Shown here in pieces: positions 51,988 through 60,803 of a DNA stretch of 64,000 bases; positions within the stretch are counted from its first letter, which is position 1, and each line of letters starts with the position of its first letter. The notes below the pieces were generated by a model. It was not told the origin of the DNA. It worked only from the letters and a program-made list of their open reading frames with translations, and made no database searches. Where the stretch lies: positions 16,829 through 80,828 of the forward strand of contig NZ_JZTW01000020.1 in NCBI RefSeq assembly GCF_000962805.1. The letters run 5' to 3'. Both the position numbers and the translations under genes were made by a program. Source of the DNA: Pseudarthrobacter chlorophenolicus. GTDB taxonomy: Bacteria; Actinomycetota; Actinomycetes; Actinomycetales; Micrococcaceae.

Positions 51988-52470
51988 CTAGGGAAGGACG
52001 CTGCGGGACGAGGCGACGGATTCGTTGTCGGCGTCCATGGTGACCACGACATTGACCGTGCCGCCTTCGAGCACCACGGGCAGCCAGTGGTCAGCGTCCT
52101 GCCACATCCGGTCCACCGGCAGGGCATCCACCCGGAACCACTCGGGCAGGATCTCGTCGCTGGGCTGCGGGTCACCGGTCCACGTGCGGGCCGTGAAAAG
52201 AGTAGTCTTCATGTCCCACTCCGGCCTGGCGGGAAAGACGAAGTGCACGGCTCCCGCATCCGCCAGGTCCCCCTGCTGCAACACCACCCCCGTTTCCTCC
52301 AGGACTTCCCGGATAACGGCCTGGACGCTGGTCTCCCCCGCCTCCACGTGCCCGCCGATGCCCACGATCTTGCCCCTGCCGAAACCGGTCTGCTTCAGGC
52401 CCAGGAGCACTTGTGGGCCGTCGGCACCGTCGCGGAGCAGGAAGCAGAGGGTCACATCGGCTGCAGTCAT
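51988..52470 (-). CDS. Nudix hydrolase (MutT/8-oxo-dGTPase-like)
   Basis: 160-residue pyrophosphohydrolase with a complete Nudix box from GGHVEAGE to REVLEETG. The segment GLKQTGFGRGKIVGIGGHV before the box resembles that of MTH1-type 8-oxo-dGTP diphosphatases, so sanitation of oxidised nucleotides is the best guess. The ATG at 52468-52470 gives a compact domain. Convergent with prpC and divergent from a membrane protein gene. Confidence 0.85.
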   Translation of the reverse strand: MTAADVTLCFLLRDGADGPQVLLGLKQTGFGRGKIVGIGGHVEAGETSVQAVIREVLEETGVVLQQGDLADAGAVHFVFPARPEWDMKTTLFTARTWTGDPQPSDEILPEWFRVDALPVDRMWQDADHWLPVVLEGGTVNVVVTMDADNESVASSRSVLP

Positions 52471-52561
52471 TTTCCCAGCCTAGCGGGGCCCTCCGTGCGG
52501 GCAGCCCGCGGCACGTGGACTGAGGCCGCATGGCCGCCAGCGCGTTGCTACAGTGAGGCCC

Positions 52562-53263
52562 ATGAGCATGGCCGGAGAGGAACTCCCCGCCCCCAAACCC
52601 AAGTCCGCTGCCACCGGACAAACTGGGTGGCACCCGCCGGCATGGCTGGTCAGGAATCCGCTGCACGCCGGCTGGATCTGGACCGGTTCCTGGGCGGCGC
52701 TGATCGTCGCCGACGAGTTCCTGGATTTTGCCGGCTGGGCCTGGTACGCCTTCGTAGGAATGGCAGCCCTGCCCACCCTCGGCTGCACGGTAGCCCTCCT
52801 GCACGCCACCCCGCGACGCTACCTGCGGCCGGCGAAGGAGTCCGTGCTCTCGCACTTTTTCGTCCGGTTCCTGGCCCTGACGGCCGCCTTCCTCGTCTGG
52901 GGCATTTCCGTGGTGGCCAGCGCTTCGGTGTCCACCACCGTCCAGGCGCTGGCCGGGGACTCGGAACGCGCTGTCACGTCACTGGGCCTGAACCTCCTGG
53001 TCGCCGCTGTCCCCCTGGTGGTCTCCGTGCTGTGGATGGCGCTGATTGTCCGCTGCGCCTGGTTCCTGCGCAGGCTCCGCGGCTGGCACCAGGTGCCGTC
53101 CAGGGATTCCCGGCTGCCGAAGAAGTTCCTGCGCGCTTCTCCCGACCTCCGGCGCGTGGTGGTGGGGCTCGCTCATCCGGGCCTGCTCCTGGTGGCCGGA
53201 CTCGGCACCTCCATCCTGGCCCTGCTGCTCGGCGCCGGGGAGCTCACCATCGACCTGGACTAG
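52562..53263 (+). CDS. Membrane protein, unknown function
   Basis: About 233 residues with four or five hydrophobic helices (roughly 40-58, 62-80, 100-122, 140-165, 205-225) and a basic loop (RRLRGWHQVPSRDSRLPKK). The ATG at 52562 is chosen over a GTG three codons upstream because GTGAGG lies just before it. No family recognised. It ends 31 bases before the convergent xerD stop and closes the accessory segment between parA and xerD. Confidence 0.75.
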   Translation: MSMAGEELPAPKPKSAATGQTGWHPPAWLVRNPLHAGWIWTGSWAALIVADEFLDFAGWAWYAFVGMAALPTLGCTVALLHATPRRYLRPAKESVLSHFFVRFLALTAAFLVWGISVVASASVSTTVQALAGDSERAVTSLGLNLLVAAVPLVVSVLWMALIVRCAWFLRRLRGWHQVPSRDSRLPKKFLRASPDLRRVVVGLAHPGLLLVAGLGTSILALLLGAGELTIDLD

Positions 53264-53293
53264 CCGGCGTGCCCGGATGCCTGCCGGGCAGGA

Positions 53294-54352
53294 TCAGCCC
53301 AGGGCCCTGGGGTGCGCGGCTGCGTAAACCTCGCGGAGAGTATCGGCCGTCACCAGCGTGTACACCTGGGTGGTGGTCACCGAGGCGTGGCCCAGGAGTT
53401 CCTGGACAACCCGCACATCCGCGCCGCCCTCGAGGAGGTGGGTGGCGAAGGAGTGCCTCAGCGTGTGCGGGGAAACGTCGCGGGTGATGTTGGCCTTTTC
53501 TGCGGCCACCTTCAGGATGGTCCAGGCGCTCTGGCGGCTGATCCTGCCGCCGCGGGCGTTGAGGAACAGCGCCGGCGTCCCCTTGCCCTTGGCGGCCAGC
53601 AGCGGCCGACCGCGCACAAGGTACGCCTCCAGTGCCCTGGCACCATACGACCCCAGGGGCACCAACCGCTCCTTGGAGCCCTTCCCGAAAAGCCGGACGA
53701 TGGCCGGTCCCTGTTCGGTGCCGTCGCCTGCCAGCGAAATGTCGTCAACGTCCAGCCCCACGGCTTCGCTGATCCTGGCTCCCGTTGAGTAGAGGAATTC
53801 CAGCAGTGCCCGGTCCCGCAGGCCGGTGGCAGTATTGGTTCCTGCCGCTTCCAGGATCCTGGTGACCTCGTCCACGCTGATGGCTTTGGGCAGCCGCTTG
53901 CCCGCCATTGGCGGATGGACTTCGCTGGCCGGGTCCGTCGCGGTAAGCCCTTCCAGGGCCCAGAACTTATGCAGGCCCCGGACGGCCACCACGGTCCTGG
54001 CGGCAGACCGCACCCCGAGGGCTGAACCGCCGTCGGATCCGTCCGAGAGGGCGCGCAGGAAACCCGTCACGTGGTGCCTGGTGATGTCCCCGGGTTGCTG
54101 GCAGCCGGCACCGGCCAGGTACCGGGAATAACGGGCGAGGTCCCTGCGGTAGGCGGCCAGGGTGTTGGCCGCCAGCCCACGTTCAACACCCATGTGCTGC
54201 AGGTAATCGGTAACGCCACGGTCAATCCTCGTGGGTGCGGCGGCGGCCGTCCGGGGTTCTGGTGCTTTGGGCTCCGGTGCTTCGGGCTCCGGTGCTTCGG
54301 CCACCGTGGTTTCCGCCGGCGGCGCCATCCCGGCGGACGGACCCGGACCCAT
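53294..54352 (-). CDS. xerD: Site-specific tyrosine recombinase XerD
   Basis: Resolves chromosome dimers at dif with XerC. About 352 residues: a Pro/Glu/Ala-rich N-terminal extension of about 45 residues, a core-binding domain with YLQHMGVERGLAANTLAAYRRDL (split motif), and a catalytic domain with Arg in STGARISEAVGL, HTLRHSFATHLLEGG, ELLGHASVTTTQVYTLV giving the R-H-R-H-Y set. The ATG at 54350-54352 is joined to the Nudix stop as TGATG; a shorter start nearer the domain is possible. The xerD-nudix-pyrG order matches Rv1701-Rv1699. Confidence 0.93.
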   Translation of the reverse strand: MGPGPSAGMAPPAETTVAEAPEPEAPEPKAPEPRTAAAAPTRIDRGVTDYLQHMGVERGLAANTLAAYRRDLARYSRYLAGAGCQQPGDITRHHVTGFLRALSDGSDGGSALGVRSAARTVVAVRGLHKFWALEGLTATDPASEVHPPMAGKRLPKAISVDEVTRILEAAGTNTATGLRDRALLEFLYSTGARISEAVGLDVDDISLAGDGTEQGPAIVRLFGKGSKERLVPLGSYGARALEAYLVRGRPLLAAKGKGTPALFLNARGGRISRQSAWTILKVAAEKANITRDVSPHTLRHSFATHLLEGGADVRVVQELLGHASVTTTQVYTLVTADTLREVYAAAHPRALG

Positions 54353-55014
54353 CAGCGCTGGCTGGGGTGGGCGGGCCAGGGTGCGTCGGCGGGGCGGAGC
54401 CCGGCGTACCCGTCGGCCCGGGCGGCCGCTGCCGCGAGGATCCCGACGACGGCCGACGGGTTGTGCAGCCGGCCCGCCAGGACGGACGCGACGGCCTCGT
54501 CCAGGCTGATCCAGTGGAATTCGATCTCGGCTTCCTCGTCCGTCCGCTCGTGCCGCTCGGCGTGAGGTACTTCGGTGAGGTCCCGGGCAAGGTAGATGCG
54601 GATGGCCTCGCTGGAGGATCCGGGCGAGTTGAAGACATCTGCCAGGACGTTCCACGTTCCTGCGGCCAGGTCCGCTTCCTCGGCGAGTTCGCGGGCAGCG
54701 CCCACTACAAAGTCTTCGCCCTCAACGTCCAGCAGGCCCGCAGGGACCTCCCAGAGGTCCATTCCCACGGGGTGCCGGTACTGCTTGAGCAGCAGGATTT
54801 CGCCCTGGGCGTTCATGGGCAGGACGGCCACGGCACCGGGGTGGTCGATGTAGTCGCGGGTGAGGGCGTCGCCGGTGTCCTGGAGCTGGAAGGTGTCGCT
54901 GACGACGTCCCAGATCCGGCCCTCGTAAACCTTCTCGGTACGCAAAAGACGGCGTGGGCTCGGTGCATCCGAAACCTGCCTGGCTGCAGGGGTGGTTTCA
55001 GGTGTACCGGGCAT
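54352..55014 (-). CDS. ADP-ribose pyrophosphatase (Nudix)
   Basis: 220-residue Nudix hydrolase with LLKQYRHPVGMDLWEVPAGL before the box and GAARELAEEADLAAG within it, then FNSPGSSSEAIRIYLA. This is the ADP-ribose pyrophosphatase pattern (Rv1700). The ATG at 55012-55014 is favoured over a GTG one codon earlier by AAAGGA spacing. The C-terminal part is Ala-rich. Stop and xerD start share a base, and pyrG is 25 bases upstream, so the three genes form one unit. Confidence 0.9.
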   Translation of the reverse strand: MPGTPETTPAARQVSDAPSPRRLLRTEKVYEGRIWDVVSDTFQLQDTGDALTRDYIDHPGAVAVLPMNAQGEILLLKQYRHPVGMDLWEVPAGLLDVEGEDFVVGAARELAEEADLAAGTWNVLADVFNSPGSSSEAIRIYLARDLTEVPHAERHERTDEEAEIEFHWISLDEAVASVLAGRLHNPSAVVGILAAAAARADGYAGLRPADAPWPAHPSQR

Positions 55015-55039
55015 CACGCCGTCCTTTGTTCTGTTGGCT

Positions 55040-56803
55040 CTACTTAGCCGCTACCGTACCGGACTCCGGAGCACCGGCGGTTACGGCTGCTGCCGTGTCG
55101 GCGATACCGCCCTGGTGGTCCAGGGCGGCCCTGACCAGTCCGGCGAACAGCGGGTGCGGACGGGTGGGGCGTGAACTCAGTTCCGGGTGCGCCTGGGTGG
55201 CCACGTAGTACGGGTGGACCTCGGCCGGAAGTTCGACGAACTCCACGAGCTTGCCGTCCGGTGAGGTACCGGAGAAGACAAGTCCCTCGGCGGCGATCTG
55301 GTCGCGGTATTTGTTGTTGACCTCGTAGCGGTGGCGGTGGCGTTCGCTGACGGTGGTCTTGCCGTAGGTTCCGGCAATGACCGAGCCTTCGTCGAGCTTG
55401 GCTTCATACAGGCCCAGGCGCATGGTGCCGCCCAGGTCTCCGCCGCCCTCGACGAACTCCAGCTGCTCTTCCATGGTGGCGATGACCGGGTACTTGGAGT
55501 CCGGCTCAAACTCGCTGGAGGATGCGCCTTCCAGGCCGACGACGTTGCGGGCGTACTCGATGACCATGCACTGCAGGCCGAGGCACAGGCCGAGTACCGG
55601 GAGCTTGGTTTCGCGGGCGAACTTCAGGGCGCCCAGCTTGCCTTCGAGGCCGCGGATGCCGAAGCCACCCGGGACGCAGATGGCGTCGACGCCGTCGAGC
55701 GCCTTGACCGCGCCTTCACGGGTTTCACATTCATCCGAGGGGACCCAGCGGATCTTGACCTTGGTTTCGTTGGCAAAGCCGCCGGCGCGCAGGGCTTCGG
55801 TGACCGACAGGTAGGCGTCCGGCAGGTCGATGTACTTGCCCACCAGGGCGATCTCGACGTGGTGCCGCGGGTTGTGCACGGCTTCCAGCAGACGGTCCCA
55901 GCTGGTCCAGTCGACGTCCTTGAACGGCAGGTCCAAGGCACGGACGATGTAGGAGTCCAGGCCCTGGGTGTGCAGGGTCTTGGGGATGTCGTAGATGCTG
56001 GGCGCATCCGGGCAGCCAATGACGGCTTCCAGGTCAACGTCGCACATGCGGCCGATCTTGGCGCGCATGGCTTCGGGAATCTCGCGGTCTGAGCGGATCA
56101 CGATGGCTTCGGGCTGGATGCCGATGGAACGCAGCGCCGCTACCGAGTGCTGGGTGGGCTTGGTCTTCAGTTCCTGGGACGGTCCGATGTACGGGACCAG
56201 GGACACGTGGACGAAGAAGACGTTGCCGCGGCCCACGTCCTGGCGGACCTGGCGGGCCGATTCGAGGAACGGCTGGGATTCGATGTCGCCAACGGTGCCG
56301 CCGATTTCGGTGATGATGACGTCCGGAGCGTTTTTGCCTTCGGCAGGGAGGCGCATCCGGCGCTTGATTTCATCGGTGATGTGCGGGATGACCTGGACGG
56401 TATCGCCGAGGTACTCGCCGCGGCGCTCCTTGGCGATAACCGTGGAGTACACCTGTCCGGTGGTGACGTTCGCTGAGCCCTCGAGGTTTTCGTCGAGGAA
56501 ACGCTCGTAGTGCCCGATGTCCAGGTCCGTCTCGGCGCCGTCGTCGGTGACGAAGACTTCGCCGTGCTGGAAGGGGTTCATCGTGCCCGGATCCACGTTC
56601 AGGTAGGGATCGAGCTTCTGCATTGTCACAGACAGGCCGCGCGCCCGCAGCAGGTGGCCGAGGCTCGAAGCCGTCAGCCCCTTACCAAGCGAGGACGCCA
56701 CACCACCGGTAACGAAGATGTGCTTGGTCGTCTTGGATGAGCCCGGGAACCGGGAATTTACACGGGAATTTGATCGCTGCACCACGGAATTCGAGCCTAT
56801 CAT
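55040..56803 (-). CDS. pyrG: CTP synthase
   Basis: Converts UTP to CTP with glutamine as nitrogen donor. About 587 residues. The synthetase domain begins TKHIFVTGGVASSLGKGLTA and contains DPYLNVDPGTMNPFQHGEV; the glutaminase domain has CVPGGFGIRG, the nucleophile cysteine in LGLCLGLQC, and late His-Glu in YYVATQAHPELSSRP. A short Ser/Arg/Asn-rich leader precedes the fold; the ATG at 56801-56803 has GGAAGG upstream, though GTG at 56785 is possible. Only 126 bases separate it from recN. Confidence 0.95.
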   Translation of the reverse strand: MIGSNSVVQRSNSRVNSRFPGSSKTTKHIFVTGGVASSLGKGLTASSLGHLLRARGLSVTMQKLDPYLNVDPGTMNPFQHGEVFVTDDGAETDLDIGHYERFLDENLEGSANVTTGQVYSTVIAKERRGEYLGDTVQVIPHITDEIKRRMRLPAEGKNAPDVIITEIGGTVGDIESQPFLESARQVRQDVGRGNVFFVHVSLVPYIGPSQELKTKPTQHSVAALRSIGIQPEAIVIRSDREIPEAMRAKIGRMCDVDLEAVIGCPDAPSIYDIPKTLHTQGLDSYIVRALDLPFKDVDWTSWDRLLEAVHNPRHHVEIALVGKYIDLPDAYLSVTEALRAGGFANETKVKIRWVPSDECETREGAVKALDGVDAICVPGGFGIRGLEGKLGALKFARETKLPVLGLCLGLQCMVIEYARNVVGLEGASSSEFEPDSKYPVIATMEEQLEFVEGGGDLGGTMRLGLYEAKLDEGSVIAGTYGKTTVSERHRHRYEVNNKYRDQIAAEGLVFSGTSPDGKLVEFVELPAEVHPYYVATQAHPELSSRPTRPHPLFAGLVRAALDHQGGIADTAAAVTAGAPESGTVAAK

Positions 56804-56929
56804 CAATTGAGCCTTCCACGGATCGTCCGGACTGTTCCCCAAATGCTCCAGTGTGCAGTCCAGCGCACCTCCCGGGCAAGGGCCCGGGGCCCTCGCCCGG
56901 CCTCAAAGCCTGCAGGCGCGAAAGTCCCC

Positions 56930-58669
56930 TCAGCCGCGCTGCGGCAGGAGTTTGGCGTCGTCAAGCAGCTCCTGGGCGTGCGCCCGGGCTGACTCGGAGT
57001 CCTCCTGGCCGGCCAGCATCCGGGCCAGTTCCCGGACCCGTTCCGTCCCGTCGAGGAGGCGCACATCACTGGACGTGAACCCGGTGGCGGTGCCGCCGTC
57101 GGCCCCCCGGACTGAGGTCTTGGTCACGGTGATGTGCTGGTCCGCGAAGGCCGCCACCTGCGGCAGGTGCGTTACCACCAGCACCTGGACGTGGCGGGCC
57201 AGCATGGCGAGGCGGCGGCCGATCTCGACGGCGGCGCGTCCGCCCACCCCGGCGTCCACCTCGTCGAAGACGAACGTGGGAACGGGGTCCACGGCGGCGA
57301 GCACCACCTCGATGGCCAGCATCACGCGCGAGAGCTCGCCTCCCGATGCGCCCTTGCCCAGCGGCCGGGCCGGGGCACCGGAATGCGGCTGCAGCAGGAA
57401 CGCGATGTCGTCGGCTCCGTGCGGTCCCAGCTGCCCCGTCGGCTCAAGGTTGATCACCAGCGTGGCATCCGCCATGGCCAGTGCCTTGAGCTCGGCGCTG
57501 ACCCGGGCTGAGAGGTCCTTGGCGGCCTTGGCACGGACCTTGCTGATGGCGGCCGCCTGCTTGGTGAGGTCGGCCTCCGCGCGCGCCACTTCGGCGTCCA
57601 GGGACTCAATCCGCGAGGAGTCATCCTGCAGTTCGTCGTGGCGCGCCCGGGCGTTCTCCGCCCATTCGAGCACTTCGTCGATGGTGGGCGCGTACTTCCG
57701 CACCAGCTTCGCCAGGGCACCGCGCCGGTCCTCGATTTCGGCAAGCCGCTCAGGGCCTTCCGTGTCGAGTCCCGCCTGGTAGCTGGCCAAGTCCGTGGCG
57801 ATGTCGTTGAGCAGGAAGCCCACTTCCGCCAGCCGGGCCGCGGCCGAGCCGAGCTCGGCGTCGTGTTCCGCCACCTGTTCGAGCGTGCGCTTGGCCGCGT
57901 CCACCAGGGTGGTGGCATCGCCCGCTTCGCCGAAGTCCTCCGCGATCAGGGCCTGGTACGCGGTGCTGGCCGCGATCCGCAGCTCCTCGACGTTGGCCAG
58001 TTTCACGGCCTCGGCCTTCAGCTGCCCGTCCTCCCCCGGCTGCGGATCCACTTCGTCGATCTCTGCCAGGGCAGTCTGCAGGGACTCGGCTTCGCGGAGC
58101 CTGTCCCGGGCGGCACTGCGCAGGCTGTCCAGCTCTGCCTGGCTGGCCTTCCAGTGGCTGTAAAGCTCCTGATAGGCGCTCAGCGGCCCGGCCAGCGTTT
58201 CCCCGGCAAACTTGTCCAGCGCACCACGCTGGGCTGCAGCTCCCTTGAGCCGGATCTGGTCGGTCTGCCCGTGGACCACCACCAGGGTCTCGCCGATCTC
58301 GGCCAGGACACCCACAGGGGCCGCGCGGCCGCCCAGGAATGCGCGGCTGCGTCCATCGGCACCGAGGCGGCGTGCCAGGATCAGTTCCGCGCCGCCGTCG
58401 AACTCTTCAGTTTCGGCGCCCGCCTCAAGCGCGCGGGCCACGGCGGGGTGCCCGGCGTCGAGCTTCAGGACAGCTTCAGCGGTGGCACTCTTGGCGCCGC
58501 TGCGGACAGCGCCCGCATCCGAGCGCGCGCCGAGCAGCAGGCCGACGGCGGTAACCACCATGGTCTTGCCGGCACCGGTTTCGCCGGTCACCACGCTGAG
58601 GCCGGGGCCCAGCGGCAGGGTTGCGTCGGTAATGACGCCCAGATCGCGGATTCTCAGTTCTTCAAGCAT
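56930..58669 (-). CDS. recN: DNA repair ATPase RecN
   Basis: SMC-like ATPase acting early in double-strand break repair. The 579-residue protein starts MLEELRIRDLGVITDATL, has the P-loop VVTGETGAGKTMVVTA, long coiled-coil arms in the middle, and the C-terminal signature GASGGELSRVMLAIEVVLA followed by Walker B TFVFDEVDAGVGG. The ATG at 58667-58669 follows GGAG at seven bases, four bases after the nadK stop. No LexA box seen; it is read from the tlyA-nadK operon. Confidence 0.95.
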   Translation of the reverse strand: MLEELRIRDLGVITDATLPLGPGLSVVTGETGAGKTMVVTAVGLLLGARSDAGAVRSGAKSATAEAVLKLDAGHPAVARALEAGAETEEFDGGAELILARRLGADGRSRAFLGGRAAPVGVLAEIGETLVVVHGQTDQIRLKGAAAQRGALDKFAGETLAGPLSAYQELYSHWKASQAELDSLRSAARDRLREAESLQTALAEIDEVDPQPGEDGQLKAEAVKLANVEELRIAASTAYQALIAEDFGEAGDATTLVDAAKRTLEQVAEHDAELGSAAARLAEVGFLLNDIATDLASYQAGLDTEGPERLAEIEDRRGALAKLVRKYAPTIDEVLEWAENARARHDELQDDSSRIESLDAEVARAEADLTKQAAAISKVRAKAAKDLSARVSAELKALAMADATLVINLEPTGQLGPHGADDIAFLLQPHSGAPARPLGKGASGGELSRVMLAIEVVLAAVDPVPTFVFDEVDAGVGGRAAVEIGRRLAMLARHVQVLVVTHLPQVAAFADQHITVTKTSVRGADGGTATGFTSSDVRLLDGTERVRELARMLAGQEDSESARAHAQELLDDAKLLPQRG

Positions 58670-58673
58670 GCTT

Positions 58674-59714
58674 TCACTCCGCAGTCGACGGATCAGGTCC
58701 GGCTTCGGGACGGCCGGCCTGCGGCTCTTGGTTGTGCGGCACCTGCAACGGCTGCATGGGCCGGGGCGTGCGGACCACGGGAATGGGCCCCGTATGGACC
58801 GCACTGGACTTGGGCACCGGCCCGCGCCAACCGTGGATGGGAAGCTCGAACTTGCGGACCAGCCGCGCCGAGAAGGGCGTCTGGTGCGTACGGGCCAGCC
58901 GAACGGGGGTCGCCGACTTGGTGACTTCCACCCGGGCGCCCGGCGGAAGGTCCACGGACCGGCGGCCATCGCACCACAGGACGCCCTGGGCCTCCGTGCG
59001 CCCCAGGACCTCGACGGCGAGCTTTGACCGGGGCGAAACCACCAGGGGCTTGGCGAACAGGGCGTGGGCGCTGATGGGGACGATGACCAGCGCCTCCACC
59101 TCCGGCCAGACCACCGGACCGCCGGCAGAGAACGCATAGGCGGTAGACCCCGTGGGGGTGGCCATCACGATGCCGTCCGAACCGAAGGAGGTCAGCGGGC
59201 GTTCGTCCACTTCCGTGACCACCTCAAGCATCCGTTCCCGGTTGGCTTTCTCGATGGCGGCCTCATTCAGTGCCCAGGTGTGCCAGATCTTCTGGCCCCG
59301 GACCCATACCTGGACATCGATGGTCATCCGCTCTTCCACGGTGTAGTCGCGGCTCGCGATCCATTCCACCGTCTGCGCCAGGTCGGCACGCTCACTCTCG
59401 GCCAGGAAGCCCACATGGCCGAGGTTGACCCCCAGCAGCGGGACGTCCACTTCGCGGACCAGCTCGGCTGCGCGCAGGATGGTGCCGTCACCGCCGAGGA
59501 CCATCACCAGTTCCACGTCCGGCAGGCTCACATGGTCGTGGAGGACTTCGACGGGCTGGGCAAGGTGCCCGAAGAACCGCTCCATGTCGTCCAGTTCGGA
59601 CTCCTGCATGACGGGCACAATGCCCGATGCATGCAGGAGCGCACAGGCCTCCCAGGCGGCCTTCAGCGATTCCTCGCGGCCGGTATGGGCAAGGACCAGT
59701 ACACGCCTGCTCAT
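58674..59714 (-). CDS. nadK: NAD kinase with proline-rich C-terminal extension
   Basis: Phosphorylates NAD to NADP. The 346-residue protein has GGDGTILRAAEL, LGVNLGHVGFLAE, ALNEAAIEK and TPTGSTAYAFSAGGPVV. The catalytic fold ends near residue 290; the last 50 or so residues are Pro-, Gly- and Val-rich without a recognisable fold, longer than in most relatives. It lies between tlyA and recN, as in Rv1694-Rv1696. Confidence 0.94.
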   Translation of the reverse strand: MSRRVLVLAHTGREESLKAAWEACALLHASGIVPVMQESELDDMERFFGHLAQPVEVLHDHVSLPDVELVMVLGGDGTILRAAELVREVDVPLLGVNLGHVGFLAESERADLAQTVEWIASRDYTVEERMTIDVQVWVRGQKIWHTWALNEAAIEKANRERMLEVVTEVDERPLTSFGSDGIVMATPTGSTAYAFSAGGPVVWPEVEALVIVPISAHALFAKPLVVSPRSKLAVEVLGRTEAQGVLWCDGRRSVDLPPGARVEVTKSATPVRLARTHQTPFSARLVRKFELPIHGWRGPVPKSSAVHTGPIPVVRTPRPMQPLQVPHNQEPQAGRPEAGPDPSTAE

Positions 59715-59727
59715 CAGGTTCCGCTCT

Positions 59728-60543
59728 CTAGTGTTTCGGCCAGATTTGTCCGAGCAAGGCGGCTGCTGCCGCCTCCCGCTCTTCGATCTTAGGCAAGTCT
59801 TGGGTGATCCTGCGTCTTATCCACAGGAAGTATTCGACGTTTCCGTCCTGGCCGGGCAGCGGACTCACCGCCAGCCCGTGCAGGTCCAGCCCGGCGTTGA
59901 GCGCTGCCATGGCCACCTTGTGCACCGCGAGCCGCCGTTCCCGTTCCGAGGTGACCACGCCGGTCCTGCCCAGGCGGTCCTTGCCGATCTCGAACTGGGG
60001 TTTGACCATGAGTACCAGGTCGCCGCCCGGTTCCGTGCAACCGGCCAAGGCCTGCACCACCAGGGTGAGGGAGATGAAGGAGAGGTCCGCGACGGTCAGC
60101 GCGGCCGGGCCGCCGATGTCCTCCGGCAGCATGTACCTGACGTTCATGCCTTCGTGGACAGCGACGCGTGGATCGTCGCGCAGGTGCGGCACCAGTTGGC
60201 CATGCCCGACGTCGACAGCCACCACATGTGCCGCGCCCCGCCGGAGCAGGACGTCGGTGAAGCCGCCGGTGGACGCACCGGCGTCCAGGCACCGCTTTCC
60301 CTGGGCTGTCACGCCCGGGAAGGCGTCGAGGGCGCCAGCCAGTTTATGGCCGGCACGGCTGGCGTACGTGTCCCGGTCGTCGTGTTCGACGGCGAGATCC
60401 CTGGCTTCATCAACCTGCAGTGACGCTTTGGCGAGGACTTTGCCGTCGGAGCTGACCTTGCCTTCGGCGATGAGGGCGGCGGCGTGCGTCCGGGACCTGG
60501 CAAGGCCCCGGGCCACCAGGGCCTGGTCGAGGCGTACCGGCAT
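59728..60543 (-). CDS. tlyA: rRNA 2'-O-methyltransferase TlyA
   Basis: SAM-dependent enzyme that methylates C1409 of 16S and C1920 of 23S rRNA in relatives and conditions sensitivity to capreomycin. The 271-residue protein has an S4 domain (about 1-65: RLDQALVARGLARSRTHAAALI) and a FtsJ-like methyltransferase with CLDAGASTGGFTDVLLRRGA and VAVDVGHGQL. The gene is followed by nadK after 13 bases. Starts within the stop of the small upstream ORF. Confidence 0.94.
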   Translation of the reverse strand: MPVRLDQALVARGLARSRTHAAALIAEGKVSSDGKVLAKASLQVDEARDLAVEHDDRDTYASRAGHKLAGALDAFPGVTAQGKRCLDAGASTGGFTDVLLRRGAAHVVAVDVGHGQLVPHLRDDPRVAVHEGMNVRYMLPEDIGGPAALTVADLSFISLTLVVQALAGCTEPGGDLVLMVKPQFEIGKDRLGRTGVVTSERERRLAVHKVAMAALNAGLDLHGLAVSPLPGQDGNVEYFLWIRRRITQDLPKIEEREAAAAALLGQIWPKH

Positions 60544-60794
60544 CAGGCCCCGCCGTCCACTGGGCCGGACGCCCGGCTTCCACGGTCCTGGGGCTTGGCG
60601 TTCAGGGCGTCCAGCAACTCATCATGAAGCCTGGCGTAGGCCTCTTCATGTTCTTCAACGGGAGTGTCGGGCAGGGTTTCCAACACCGTCAGGGCTCGGG
60701 CCACCACGGCGTCCGGGATCGCAGCGGCGTCCAGCCCGGGCCAGTCCCGCGACGGCTGGGCTGATGATTCTTCGGGTCGGGTCAGCTCAGTCAT
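60543..60794 (-). CDS. Small conserved hypothetical protein (Rv1693 position)
   Basis: 83 residues, acidic, with a predicted helical core VVARALTVLETLPDTPVEEH and LHDELLDALNA between disordered ends. Its stop meets the tlyA ATG and its start is nine bases after the HAD gene's stop, so it is cotranslated in the operon. The place matches Rv1693 of M. tuberculosis. Function unknown. Confidence 0.75.
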   Translation of the reverse strand: MTELTRPEESSAQPSRDWPGLDAAAIPDAVVARALTVLETLPDTPVEEHEEAYARLHDELLDALNAKPQDRGSRASGPVDGGA

Positions 60795-60803
60795 CCGTTC
60801 AGT

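Noticed and set aside
41553..53263. Mobile genomic island
   Set aside because: No integrase, transposase, att repeats or tRNA target at the borders, and base use looks like the flanks; it is better described as a variable interval.
58674..59137. Extended RecN start reaching into nadK
   Set aside because: The frame stays open upstream, but the conserved MLEELRIRDLG opening with GGAG fixes the start at 58669.
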